A DNA stretch of 47,647 nucleotides from Rhodocyclaceae bacterium. Lineage in GTDB: Bacteria > Pseudomonadota > Gammaproteobacteria > Burkholderiales > Rhodocyclaceae. The notes beneath the pieces are model-generated. The model was not told the DNA's origin and did no database searches. It saw only the letters and a program-made list of their open reading frames with translations. The position numbers were made by a program, and so were the translations under genes. The stretch is from the NCBI GenBank assembly GCA_008080565.1, contig VIKE01000031.1:1-47647 (forward strand), written 5' to 3'. The first letter of the stretch is position 1. Each line of letters begins with the position of its first letter. Positions 15,411-23,537 of this stretch are shown here, piece after piece.

Positions 15411-16601
15411 GTGACCCCGCTGCTGCTTTCCGCCTACACCGCCACAACCTGCCTCGGGCGCGGGCTTGATGCCATGCGCGAGGCTTTGCGCAATGGGCGG
15501 AGCGGGTTGGTGCCATGCGCGTTCGAAACGGTGCAACTCGATACCTGGATGGGCGAAGTGGCTGCGGTCGACGCCGAAAAGCTGCCGGAAGCCCTGGCCA
15601 TCTACGATTGCCGCAACAACCGTCTGACGCAAATGGGCCTCGAAACCGATGGCTTCGGCGACCGCGTGCGCGAAGCCATCGCTCGCTACGGCAAGTCACG
15701 AGTCGGCGTTTTCCTCGGCACCAGCACGGCCGGCATTTTGCAGACCGAGCTAGCCTATCGTCGGCGCGATCCCGAAACCGGTGCGCTGCCGGACGATTTC
15801 CACTACCGCACGACGCACAACTCCTTCTCGCTGGCCGAATTCACCCGCGATTATTTCGGGCTGGAAGGCATGGCCATGGCCATTTCGACCGCCTGTTCGT
15901 CGAGCGCCAAGGTCTTTGCCGCCGCTGCCCGCCAGCTTCAACTCGGCAGCATCGACGCGGCCATCGTCGGTGGCGTCGATACGCTGTGCCTGACCACGCT
16001 CTACGGCTTCGCCTCGCTGCAATTGACCTCCACCCAGCCGTGCCGTCCCTACGACGCAGCACGCAACGGCATATCGGTCGGCGAGGGTGCGGCGTTTGCC
16101 TTGCTCGAACGCTGCGAACAACCGACGCCGGGCTCGGTGCTGCTGCTCGGCACCGGTGAATCGAGCGATGCTTATCACATGTCTTCGCCCCACCCGGAAG
16201 GGCTGGGTGCCCGGATGGCCATGGAAGCCGCACTGCGCTCCTCCGGACTAACTGCCGCTGACATCGACTACATCAACCTGCACGGCACCTCGACGCCAGC
16301 CAACGATGCCGCCGAGGGCAAGGCTGTCGCCGCGCTGTTCGACCAGCGCGTCCCGTGCAGTTCGACCAAGGGCGCCACCGGCCACACGCTGGGCGCAGCC
16401 GGCGCGGTTGAAGCGATCATCTGCGCCCTGACACTGACCGACGGCTTCCTGCCCGGCAGCCCGGGCACCGAAAACGTCGATCCGGCGATTCCGGTCGATT
16501 ACCTTCTGAAAACCCGGGTGGGCAAAGTCAGTCGCGCCCTGACCAACTCCTTCGGCTTCGGTGGCAGCAATTGCAGCCTGATTCTCGGAGTCGCGCCGTG
16601 A
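15411..16601 (+). CDS. Beta-ketoacyl-ACP synthase (ApeO-like)
   Basis: 396-residue condensing enzyme with an intact Cys-His-His triad: Cys162 in STACSSS, LHGTSTPAND, and KGATGHTLGAAG; the C-terminal FGFGGSNCSL is present. The start is GTG 15411. Its stop overlaps the next gene's GTG (GTGA at 16598). Directly followed by a shorter ketosynthase-like partner, it matches the ApeO/ApeC heterodimer arrangement, in which ApeO performs iterative elongation. It is only distantly similar to the KAS at 1751, so the two blocks supply non-redundant condensing enzymes. Confidence 0.92.
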   Translation: MTPLLLSAYTATTCLGRGLDAMREALRNGRSGLVPCAFETVQLDTWMGEVAAVDAEKLPEALAIYDCRNNRLTQMGLETDGFGDRVREAIARYGKSRVGVFLGTSTAGILQTELAYRRRDPETGALPDDFHYRTTHNSFSLAEFTRDYFGLEGMAMAISTACSSSAKVFAAAARQLQLGSIDAAIVGGVDTLCLTTLYGFASLQLTSTQPCRPYDAARNGISVGEGAAFALLERCEQPTPGSVLLLGTGESSDAYHMSSPHPEGLGARMAMEAALRSSGLTAADIDYINLHGTSTPANDAAEGKAVAALFDQRVPCSSTKGATGHTLGAAGAVEAIICALTLTDGFLPGSPGTENVDPAIPVDYLLKTRVGKVSRALTNSFGFGGSNCSLILGVAP

Positions 16602-17398
16602 GCCGCCCGCTGACTGCCTGGATCGAAGGCATCGGCTTCCTCGCCCCGGGTCTGCCCGACTGGCCGACCGCCCGCGCCGTTTTGCGCGGTGAAGCGCCGT
16701 TGACCGTAGCCCCTTCCGTTTTGCCGGCGCCGAGCATCCTGCCGCCGGCCGAGCGCCGTCGGGCCAGCCGCGTCGTCAAGCTGACGCTGGCCGTCGGCCT
16801 CGAAGCTGCCGCCCATGCCGGTGCCGATGTTGCGACGCTGGCCACCGTCTTCTCCGCCTCGGGCGCCGACGGCCACAATTGCCACGCCCTGTGCGAGCAA
16901 CTGGCCACCGACGACCGCCAGATTTCGCCGACCCGATTCCACAATTCGGTGCACAACGCCGCCGCCGGTTACTGGGGCATCGCCACCGGGGCGATGGCAC
17001 CCTGCCAGGTCATCTGCGCCTACGACGCGAGCTTTGGCGCCGGCCTGATCGATGCGCTCGGGCAGGTTGTTCTCGACCGCCAGCCCACACTTTTGATCGC
17101 CTACGACAGCGAATATCCCGAGCCGCTGTTTGCCAAGCGGCCGGTGCCGGACGTTGCCGGCGTCTCGCTTTTACTTACACTGGAACGCAGTGAGCGCTCG
17201 CTCGCATCGATCACCGTGACACCCTCCAGCGCTGTCGCCGAGCCGCTGGCCGACGCCGCGCTGGAAGCCCTGCGCGTCTCCATCCCGGCCCTGCGCGCCT
17301 TGCCGCTGCTGCAGAAACTGGCGCGCGGCGAAGCCGGCGAGGTCTGTCTCGACTACCTGCCGCCAATGCAACTGCAGGTCGCCATCAGGCCGTGCTAG
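16598..17398 (+). CDS. Short ketosynthase-like protein (ApeC-like chain-length partner)
   Basis: 266-residue member of the beta-ketoacyl synthase N-terminal-like family. It contains FHNSVHNAAAGYWGIATGA and DASFGAGLIDAL but no ACSSS-type active-site cysteine and no C-terminal HGT or GH motifs, so it should be catalytically silent. ApeC-type proteins pair with the active ketosynthase and influence chain length. The start is GTG 16598, coupled to the ApeO-like gene, and its stop overlaps the next GTG at 17392. The ORF extension to 16571 lies inside the preceding gene. Confidence 0.87.
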   Translation: MSRPLTAWIEGIGFLAPGLPDWPTARAVLRGEAPLTVAPSVLPAPSILPPAERRRASRVVKLTLAVGLEAAAHAGADVATLATVFSASGADGHNCHALCEQLATDDRQISPTRFHNSVHNAAAGYWGIATGAMAPCQVICAYDASFGAGLIDALGQVVLDRQPTLLIAYDSEYPEPLFAKRPVPDVAGVSLLLTLERSERSLASITVTPSSAVAEPLADAALEALRVSIPALRALPLLQKLARGEAGEVCLDYLPPMQLQVAIRPC

Positions 17399-17829
17399 AT
17401 CAAAGCTGGATCGCCGCCCACATCCCGCATCAGGGCAGCATGTGCCTGCTTGATGCGGTCAAGGAGTGGTCCGACTCGGCGATCACCTGCGGCGCCAGCA
17501 GCCATACCGACCCGGCCAATCCGCTGCGCGCCGAAGGTCGTCTGGGCGCCGCCAACGGCATTGAATACGCCGCGCAGGCCATGGCCGTTCACGGCGCGCT
17601 AATTGCCGGTGACGATGCCGCACCACGCCAGGGCTACCTGACCAGCGTGCGTAGCGTCGGCCTGCATGTCGCGCGTCTCGACGACCTGCCGGGCGAACTC
17701 GATGTGTGTGCCGAGCGCCTGTCGGGCGACAGCAACAACATCCTCTACCAGTTCTCACTCAGCCACGCCGGCCGCTGCCTGCTCGAAGGCCGCGCCGCCG
17801 TGGTGCTTGATGCTGCAGCGCTGGGCTGA
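17392..17829 (+). CDS. ApeP-like 3-hydroxyacyl-ACP dehydratase (hotdog fold)
   Basis: 145-residue hotdog protein with the family signature IPHQGSMCLLDAV at the N-terminus and GIEYAAQAMAVHGAL on the central helix. Enzymes of this kind dehydrate the 3-hydroxy intermediate in aryl polyene elongation. GTG 17392 overlaps the ApeC-like stop. In comparable clusters the next gene is the ketoreductase ApeQ. Here 281 bases holding a dispersed repeat and a large inverted repeat intervene before the broken ketoreductase. Confidence 0.88.
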   Translation: MLDQSWIAAHIPHQGSMCLLDAVKEWSDSAITCGASSHTDPANPLRAEGRLGAANGIEYAAQAMAVHGALIAGDDAAPRQGYLTSVRSVGLHVARLDDLPGELDVCAERLSGDSNNILYQFSLSHAGRCLLEGRAAVVLDAAALG

Positions 17830-17834
17830 GACTT

Positions 17835-17870
17835 CTACGGTCAACCGGAAAAAATGGCCAAAAAGGAAAT
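17835..17870 (+). repeat. Dispersed 37-bp repeat, copy 5
   Basis: Lies five bases after the dehydratase stop. Variant with ATGGCCAAAAAGGAAAT. It is immediately followed by the outer arm of the large inverted repeat. Confidence 0.85.
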
Positions 17871-17872
17871 GT

Positions 17873-18033
17873 CATCCTTGAAACCCCGGTGGGATGTGGC
17901 TGATGGTGCGCCTGGGTGGGATGGCCGGCGCGAAGCGACGCCGCGGCAGGCTCGTGCCTGCAAGAAGGAGCGACAAAGCCGGGCGCCCGACCAGGTGTGC
18001 CAGCGGCCACATAGCGCTATCACCCCATGGATG
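17873..18033 (+). ncRNA. Candidate structured RNA / large imperfect inverted repeat
   Basis: Outer CATCC (17873-17877) pairs with GGATG (18029-18033). A 22-base left arm (17894-17915) pairs with 17991-18012 through 17 Watson-Crick pairs, four G-U wobbles and one mismatch when read as plus-strand RNA. The apex contains the perfect hairpin GCAGGC-TCGT-GCCTGC (17946-17961). On the minus strand the wobbles would be A-C mismatches, so plus-strand transcription is favoured. No known riboswitch consensus was recognised; a CAAAGCC segment (17974-17980) is reminiscent of c-di-GMP-I aptamers but the rest does not fit. It could instead be a BIME/MITE-like DNA palindrome. It ends 78 bases before the ketoreductase ATG. 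Confidence 0.45.
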
Positions 18034-18110
18034 AGTCTCCTCGGAGGCTCGAAAGCCAGTAATTTCGCAGCAGGTCAGATATGGATAAGCGGTCAACTGA
18101 GGGTTCAAGG

Positions 18111-18762
18111 ATGAAAAAACGTGCTCTCGTCACCGGCGGCAGCGGCGGCATCGGTGCTGCGATCTGCAAGCGCCGAGGTCATCGCTGCCGGCGGCAGCGC
18201 CGAAGCCGTCGCCTTCGATGTCACCGAGCGCGCCGCAACGGCTGCCGCGCTGGAAAAACTGCTCGAGCCGGGGCCGATCCAGATTCTGGTCAACAACGCC
18301 GGCATCCACGCCGACGCCGTCTTCCCGGGCATGAGCGCCGAGCAGTGGCATTCGGTTCTCGACGTCTCGCTCAACGGCTTTTTCAACGTCACCCAGCCGC
18401 TGACCATGCCGATGATCCGCACACGTTGGGGTCGTATCGTCAATATTTCATCGATTGCCGGCATCACCGGCAACCGCGGCCAGGTCAATTACTCGGCCGC
18501 CAAGGGCGCCTTGCACGCCGCCAGTAAATCGCTGGCGCTCGAACTGGCCAGCCGCGGCATCACGGTCAATGCCGTGGCGCCGGGCATCATCGCCACCGAC
18601 ATGATCGACGGCACCTTCGACGCCGAGGCGATCAAGAATCTGGTGCCGATGAAGCGCGCCGGCAAACCGGAAGAGGTGGCCGATCTTGTCGCTTTCCTCG
18701 CCTCGGAAAAAGCCGCCTATATTTCCGGGCAGGTCATCTCGATCAACGGCGCGATGATCTGA
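18111..18762 (+). pseudogene. 3-oxoacyl-ACP reductase (FabG/ApeQ-like), internally deleted and frameshifted
   Basis: Short-chain dehydrogenase that should reduce 3-ketoacyl-ACP with NADPH. The start MKKRALVTGGSGGIGAAICKR (Rossmann TGGSGGIG) is read from ATG 18111. The remainder (SAEAVAFDVTERAAT, VNNAGIHADAVF, the YSAAK catalytic motif, PGIIATDMI) is in the +1 frame from about 18175 to TGA 18762. The switch is near AAGCGCCGAGG (18168-18178). Intact homologues are about 240 residues, so roughly 80 bases covering the second strand of the cofactor site appear deleted. As sequenced, no complete reductase is made; assembly error is possible. No other ketoreductase gene is visible in the window. Confidence 0.8.
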
Positions 18763-18855
18763 GGCCGGCCTTCGGGCCCCGAAAATAATTCACCTTGCAT
18801 GCGCCGTCCCGATGCCGGATGATCGGATTCGATCCGTCGCCAAGGAGAATCCGCC

Positions 18856-19293
18856 ATGCCCGATTTCTACCCTCGTCTCACCCCGAAAACCTCGCCTGAG
18901 GCCAAAGCCAAGGCTCCCCTAGATTTTTTCCAGAACCCTTTGTCGGCTTGGCAATCGTTCCAGATGCCACTGTCCGGCGACGTCACGCAGGCGATCAATC
19001 CGTGGTCATGGACCTTTGGCTCAGCGACCAGCCAGCTCGGGCTGGTCAATATCAACCTCGGGCGCAGCGCCAACCCGGAAGTCGAGCAGGAAGTGCTCGA
19101 TGAAGTCGGCAGCTACGGCAAGCAGCTCGGTTGCATAGGCGATGCGCTGGCGGTGCTCATCAAGCACGTCAAGCTGGACGAACTGGCCCCGGCCGAGCGC
19201 GATGCCATCACCAAGCTGCGCTTCCAGCTCGAGGCCATCGAGCAAATCAAGGCCGGCCACCGGACGCCGAAAAAGGTCGCGAAACGCGCCTGA
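18856..19293 (+). CDS. Uncharacterised protein, poly-Gln/Trp-rich N-terminus, helical C-terminus
   Basis: 145-residue protein with a strong ribosome site AAGGAG (18841-18846) ahead of ATG 18856. Residues 20-60 are rich in Phe, Trp, Gln and Pro (FFQNPLSAWQSF, NPWSWTFG). Residues 75-130 form amphipathic helices, and the tail is basic (KKVAKRA). The helical part and the FxxxQNPLSAWQ-like segment are reminiscent of phasins or polymer-granule-associated proteins, but I do not recognise a family. It follows the broken ketoreductase by about 90 bases and probably has its own promoter. Confidence 0.7.
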   Translation: MPDFYPRLTPKTSPEAKAKAPLDFFQNPLSAWQSFQMPLSGDVTQAINPWSWTFGSATSQLGLVNINLGRSANPEVEQEVLDEVGSYGKQLGCIGDALAVLIKHVKLDELAPAERDAITKLRFQLEAIEQIKAGHRTPKKVAKRA

Positions 19294-19346
19294 CCGCTGT
19301 GGTGCAGGGCTAGAATAAAGCTGCCGAAACCTTGAAGGAGGTGTTC

Positions 19347-19604
19347 ATGAATCCCCCAAATGACAGCTGCCTGAGCCTGCACGACGCGGCGCTAACCCTG
19401 GGCACCGGGCCGGACGGCCAGCACGATATTGAAGTCGCCCTGGCCCACGCCATCGAGCATGGCGAGCTACACGCCAATGTGAAGCGCTGGGCGACCGAGC
19501 AATGGGAAGGGCGGCAATTGCCGGGCAATATCAACCGGCTGGAAACTTTCATCGAGCGCGCCGAACTGGATGCCTGGCAACAACGGCGCCGCCAGCCGGC
19601 CTGA
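19347..19604 (+). CDS. Small uncharacterised protein
   Basis: 85-residue hydrophilic protein. ATG 19347 is preceded by an almost ideal Shine-Dalgarno, AAGGAGGTG (19334-19342), which rules out the TTG at 19332. Charged and helix-prone, with Trp residues at WATEQWEGR and a C-terminal QQRRRQPA. No recognised motif. It lies 53 bases downstream of the previous uncharacterised gene, possibly in one transcript, and converges on the thioredoxin gene. Confidence 0.65.
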   Translation: MNPPNDSCLSLHDAALTLGTGPDGQHDIEVALAHAIEHGELHANVKRWATEQWEGRQLPGNINRLETFIERAELDAWQQRRRQPA

Positions 19605-19609
19605 ACCAA

Positions 19610-19927
19610 TCAGCCGGCGAGCAGTTCGCTGATTTCCTGAGTGCTGGTGGGCCGAACAACGCGGCCGATTTCCTGACCGTCGCGCATGAGGATCAGCGTC
19701 GGCCATAACTTGACGCGAAACGAGCGGCCCAGCCGCCGACCGGCACCATCTTCGACCTTGATGTGGCGAAGATCGGGCTGGGCGCCAAGGGCCGTTTCAA
19801 TGAAGGGCAGGGCACCCTGACAGTGCGGGCACCAGTCGACACCAAATTCGATCAAAAGGGCGCCGGGCAGGGCATCGATTTCAGCCCGGTCCGGTGCGGC
19901 TTCTTGGTATTTGGCCACATAGTTCAT
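19610..19927 (-). CDS. Thioredoxin-family protein
   Basis: 105-residue thioredoxin fold with active site WCPHC in EFGVDWCPHCQGALPF, and the cis-proline in KLWPTLILM. There is no signal peptide, so it should be cytoplasmic. The CPHC dipeptide is DsbA-like, hinting at a redox potential different from the CGPC thioredoxins. It is the last gene of the minus-strand run and starts 10 bases after the antiporter stop. Pairing with a Kef-type antiporter suggests redox-linked control of that transporter; this is inference. Confidence 0.85.
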   Translation of the reverse strand: MNYVAKYQEAAPDRAEIDALPGALLIEFGVDWCPHCQGALPFIETALGAQPDLRHIKVEDGAGRRLGRSFRVKLWPTLILMRDGQEIGRVVRPTSTQEISELLAG

Positions 19928-19937
19928 GCTTGTCTCC

Positions 19938-21137
19938 TCAGGCAGAACGCAGAATCAGCGATTTCAGTCGGGCCAGCTTCGGGGCGACCAGCGGCACCGT
20001 CAGCATGGTGCTGGCAACGGCCATCAACAACAAGGCCGTGAAGGTCTCACTGGTGATGATCCGCTTGTCGAGCAGGATGTTGGCAAAAATGATCATGATC
20101 AGCGCCTTGGTCTGCAGCAGCCAGCCGATGATGCTGGCCTCGCCCGGCGCCCATTTGAGGATGCGACCGGCGATCCGGACGCCAATCAGCTTGCCGGCGA
20201 CCGAGGCCACCAGGAGCAGGGCGGCAGCAATGAAAACGGCGGCACCGCCGACATCCCAATTGGTGCGCAGGCCGGTGGACAGGAAGAAGACCGGCATGAA
20301 GACGAGCAGCACGTGGTGGCGCAGGAGGTCCATTTTTTCCTGGTCGAACCACTCGGCTTCCATGCTCGCTCCGGCCAGGAAGGCGCCGACCATGAAGTGC
20401 AGCCCGGCCCAGTCGGCGCCAAAAGCGACCACGGCCAGCCAGATCAGCGCGACATACCAGCGGTCACGGGCCGGAATGCGCACCATCAATTTGTGGAACA
20501 ACCAGGCAGCGATGGCAAAAACGAGCAGGAAGGTGACCTGCCGACCGATACGCTCCCAATCCATGAGAATCAGCGCCAGAACACCCCAGATCGCGATGTC
20601 GTCGAGACTGGCGTAGCGCAGGATGCGCTGGCCGATCGGCTGACGCAGGATTTCAAGTTTTTCCATGAACAGGATCAGGATGGGCAGGGCGGTCACCGCA
20701 CAGGCCATGCCAACGCCGACGACGAATTGCCAGGTCATCGCCTTCTCGCCGATCCAGCCGTCGAAACCGAGCATCAGCAGCGCCGCAGCGCAACCGAAGG
20801 CGAGCGGCGTGCCGAGCGCAAGCCCCGCCGTGATGCCGCTCTCGCGCCGATAGGCCCAGACTTTCCGGAGATCGAGCTCGACACCGGCAATCATCACGAA
20901 AAGCATGACCGCCCACCAGGCGATGCCGTTCAGCGACTGAATGACGGCCGGATTGAAGACGAACTGGTAGTACTCGGGAAAGGCCCGGCCGAGAACGCCC
21001 GGCCCGAGCAGGATGCCGGTGATGATCTGGACGACGACGAGTGGCGCGTAATAGTCGGTGTTGCCCAGTCGCCAGATCAGGTAGGGCACGGTAAAGATGA
21101 TCGCCATGGCGATCAGGAAGACTTCGGTCGTGTTCAT
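19938..21137 (-). CDS. Kef-type Na+(K+)/H+ antiporter, CPA2 family
   Basis: 399-residue membrane protein with about 12 hydrophobic segments. The CPA2 signatures visible are LGPGVLG in segment 2, MLFVMIAGVELDL, ASLDDIAIWGVLALIL (ion-binding Asp pair) and FMPVFFLSTGLRTN. There is no C-terminal TrkA-N domain, so it is the membrane module only. The ATG at 21137 overlaps the glycosyltransferase stop (ATGA); the ORF extension to 21317 runs inside that gene. Antiporters of this kind occur beside aryl polyene genes in some relatives, but a role in pigmentation is not shown. Confidence 0.85.
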   Translation of the reverse strand: MNTTEVFLIAMAIIFTVPYLIWRLGNTDYYAPLVVVQIITGILLGPGVLGRAFPEYYQFVFNPAVIQSLNGIAWWAVMLFVMIAGVELDLRKVWAYRRESGITAGLALGTPLAFGCAAALLMLGFDGWIGEKAMTWQFVVGVGMACAVTALPILILFMEKLEILRQPIGQRILRYASLDDIAIWGVLALILMDWERIGRQVTFLLVFAIAAWLFHKLMVRIPARDRWYVALIWLAVVAFGADWAGLHFMVGAFLAGASMEAEWFDQEKMDLLRHHVLLVFMPVFFLSTGLRTNWDVGGAAVFIAAALLLVASVAGKLIGVRIAGRILKWAPGEASIIGWLLQTKALIMIIFANILLDKRIITSETFTALLLMAVASTMLTVPLVAPKLARLKSLILRSA

Positions 21138-21889
21138 CTCAGGCGACGCAGGATCAGCCAGGGCAGACGTAGCACGAAGCCGATGAAGAGGCGGGTGTGC
21201 ATCCACGTCAGCAGCGTGTTGTCGCGCAGGTATTTGAAGTGCGAAACGCCGCCCTCTTCGGCCCGGAAATAACGCACCGGGGCGTCGATGTTGAGCGGCT
21301 TCACGCCCGCCCAGCACAGGCGGACGACGGCTTCCGGATCAAAATCGAAACGGCGCATGAAACGGTTGGCGCGCATGATTTTGATGAGCGGCTGGATCGG
21401 ATAGACGCGGAAACCGTAGAGCGAATCGCCGATGCCCATCCACAGCGTTTCAAGATTGGCCCAGCCGTTGGAGACCTTGCGGCCATTGACCCGCAGCGCC
21501 GGTGCGTCGGCGGCGAAGACCGGCTTGCCGAGTACCATTTTGTCCGGCTCAGCTTGCGAGGCGGCCATGAAGGCGGGGATCAGGTCAGCCGGGTGTTGGC
21601 CATCCGAATCCATGGTCAGGGCGTGGGTGAAGCCGGCGGCGGCGGCCAGCGTGATGCCTTCGAGTACGGCCGAGCCCTTGCCGCGATTTTCGGGCAGGAC
21701 GATGACTTTCAGGCCTTCATCGCTGGCGGCCATCGCCTGCAGCTTTTCGGCGCTGCCGTCGGTGCTGCCATCGACCACGACCCACACCGGCATCCATTGC
21801 GCCCGGGCCGCCTGCACGGTGGCCAGCACCTTGGGACCGGGGTTGTAGCTGGGGATCAGGACGAGATGGGTTTTTGAAGCGACGGGCAT
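21134..21889 (-). CDS. Family 2 glycosyltransferase
   Basis: 251-residue GT-A fold glycosyltransferase with nucleotide-sugar motifs LVLIPSYNPG, VVVDGSTDGS, MDSDGQHP (DXD-like metal site) and a downstream GDSLYGFRVYP. The C-terminal hydrophobic segment GFVLRLPWLIL suggests peripheral membrane association. Aryl polyene and xanthomonadin clusters often contain such an enzyme, thought to glycosylate the lipid carrier or the polyene ester. Start ATG 21889; the acyltransferase stop is 24 bases upstream. Confidence 0.87.
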   Translation of the reverse strand: MPVASKTHLVLIPSYNPGPKVLATVQAARAQWMPVWVVVDGSTDGSAEKLQAMAASDEGLKVIVLPENRGKGSAVLEGITLAAAAGFTHALTMDSDGQHPADLIPAFMAASQAEPDKMVLGKPVFAADAPALRVNGRKVSNGWANLETLWMGIGDSLYGFRVYPIQPLIKIMRANRFMRRFDFDPEAVVRLCWAGVKPLNIDAPVRYFRAEEGGVSHFKYLRDNTLLTWMHTRLFIGFVLRLPWLILRRLR

Positions 21890-21913
21890 GGTGAAAAGGG
21901 TGCGGACAGAGGT

Positions 21914-22696
21914 TCAGGCAGCGATTGCCACGGTCGACCGGAAATTTTGGCCAAATTCGAAATTAAAATAGGCGTCGAGCTCGGCAGTAAATGTCTGGAT
22001 GTTGGCAGGTGGCGGAAAGCGGCGGCCGAGGCGGACCCGGCAGGTGAGCGGCAGTTCGGGACGACGAAAGAGTGGCCAGGCCTTGCCGAGATACGGGGTG
22101 GAAAATTCGATGAGCAGGGTCTGAACGTCGACCTTGCTGCGGTTGGCAATTAGCCCGACGCTCGGCGAGCTGGCGCCAAAGGGGAAATCGAGCGTCCGCG
22201 AGCCTTCGGGAAAAATAACCAGATGGGCGCCTTGCTGCAGCTCGTCGCGCGCCCCCAGTATCACGTCGAGTGCCGCATCGTTGCGGATGTAGCGGGCCAG
22301 TCGGGCGGCGGCCCCGAACAACAGGTTGTCCATGAGCGCCGCCTTCATGACGCAAACGGCGTTGGGCAGCCGGGAGACGATCATCACCGCATCAAGCAGG
22401 GAAGGGTGGTTGGCGGCAACGATGAGCGGCCCCTGGTCGCACAGGCGGTCGATCTCGTCGAGTTCGAAACGGCAGGCGCAGAAAGCACTCAGAATGCCCA
22501 GATAAAACCGGAAACCCCATGAAATGACGGCACGGCCAACTGTTTGCCCGAGCTTGCGGGGTAGCAGAAAATCAAGGACCAGCGCGCAGGGCAGCCAGAT
22601 CAGGCAAAGCACGGCCAGCGCACCCAGGCCGACAACCATGGCCAGATACTCGTAGGCCATCCACAGGGGATTGCCTGCGCGCGGACGATCAGTCAT
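21914..22696 (-). CDS. 1-acyl-glycerol-3-phosphate-type acyltransferase (LPLAT)
   Basis: 260-residue PlsC-like acyltransferase with an N-terminal membrane segment (about 15-45), the HX4D motif NHPSLLD and FPEGSRT. It probably acylates a glycerolipid or attaches the polyene acyl group, alongside the LpxL-like enzyme at 5637. The last residues, NFEFGQNFRSTVAIAA, are encoded by copy 6 of the dispersed repeat. That repeat therefore supplies the C-terminus in the same frame that supplies a signal peptide at 26550. Its ATG overlaps the MipA-like stop by eight bases. Confidence 0.87.
   Translation of the reverse strand: MTDRPRAGNPLWMAYEYLAMVVGLGALAVLCLIWLPCALVLDFLLPRKLGQTVGRAVISWGFRFYLGILSAFCACRFELDEIDRLCDQGPLIVAANHPSLLDAVMIVSRLPNAVCVMKAALMDNLLFGAAARLARYIRNDAALDVILGARDELQQGAHLVIFPEGSRTLDFPFGASSPSVGLIANRSKVDVQTLLIEFSTPYLGKAWPLFRRPELPLTCRVRLGRRFPPPANIQTFTAELDAYFNFEFGQNFRSTVAIAA
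21927..21964 (+). repeat. Dispersed 37-bp repeat, copy 6 (3' end of the acyltransferase)
   Basis: Variant with a perfect CGGTCGACCG palindrome and AATTTTGGCCAAATT. Read antisense it encodes the acyltransferase C-terminus FEFGQNFRSTVA. Confidence 0.85.
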
Positions 22697-23537
22697 CGAC
22701 CTTGACGCGGGTCGAGGACTCCCCGAAAACCCAGGTGAAGGCTATGCCGGCGGCGAAATAGTCCTTCTGGCGAACCAGCGGGCTGTTTTCGAAGGTGGCA
22801 CCGCTCAGGTTGTCGTAACGGACGAAGCCGCCGACCCAGTATTTGGGGAAGCGCTTGGACAGCGCGACGAGATACTGCACCCCGGCGTAGCCCGCCTTGG
22901 CCTCGTAGGCCGGACGGTCGGCAGTCGCATACTGCGGGGCGACCGAGTAGTAGTAGGCGTGCTGACGCTTGTCCCCGAACAGCGGGCCGGCCAGCATGCC
23001 GAGATTCCAGCCACCCATGCCGGGGATGTCGGTGATGTCCATGTTGAGCTTGGGATGGAAGACCCAGCCGATGTCCTTGGGTGAGCCTTGGACCGTGATG
23101 GCGGCGCGCAGGGGCAGCAGCAGTTTAACAAAACGAGCCCGATTCTCGGAACGCCAGAAGGTGACGTCCATTTGCGGCCCGATCTCGAAGGTTCCCTCAA
23201 GATCAGGCATGCCGGCGCGCGCCGTGATGTCGTCGCTGCTCACCGGCGGGGCAAGGGCCAGGCTGACCGTCAGGTCGAGCCGGTCGGAGTCGAAGAAACT
23301 GCCGCGGATACCCTGGCGGTCGGCCTTCAGAAAATCGCCGTGATAGGTGAAATGCGGCACCGGCATGAGGAAATTGTCGGTCTGGTCCGAGCCGCGATAC
23401 GACGGGAAACTGAAGGCGGCCATGCCTGCTCCGAGCTCCCACAACGGCTGGTCACCGGCAGCCTGCGCACCGCTTGCCATGGCGACCAGCCCCAGCGCCG
23501 CCAGCGCTCCCTTGCTCAATTTTTTCGACATGGCCAT
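22689..23537 (-). CDS. MipA/OmpV-family outer membrane protein
   Basis: 282-residue predicted beta-barrel with a signal peptide ending at SGAQA (about residue 26). Alternating hydrophobic/polar strands and the family hallmarks GAGMAAFSFPSYRGSDQ near the N-terminus and DYFAAGIAFTWVFGES at the end are visible. MipA/OmpV proteins are outer-membrane scaffolding or channel proteins; in a pigment operon it may help insert the polyene lipid. ATG 23537 forms a TGATG overlap with the chorismatase stop; the TTG at 23540 is redundant. Confidence 0.85.
   Translation of the reverse strand: MAMSKKLSKGALAALGLVAMASGAQAAGDQPLWELGAGMAAFSFPSYRGSDQTDNFLMPVPHFTYHGDFLKADRQGIRGSFFDSDRLDLTVSLALAPPVSSDDITARAGMPDLEGTFEIGPQMDVTFWRSENRARFVKLLLPLRAAITVQGSPKDIGWVFHPKLNMDITDIPGMGGWNLGMLAGPLFGDKRQHAYYYSVAPQYATADRPAYEAKAGYAGVQYLVALSKRFPKYWVGGFVRYDNLSGATFENSPLVRQKDYFAAGIAFTWVFGESSTRVKVDD

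Noticed and set aside
17960..17990. Possible c-di-GMP-I riboswitch from CAAAGCC
   Set aside because: Only a fragment of the consensus fits; the other conserved half (GCAAACC-like) and the receptor helices are not seen.
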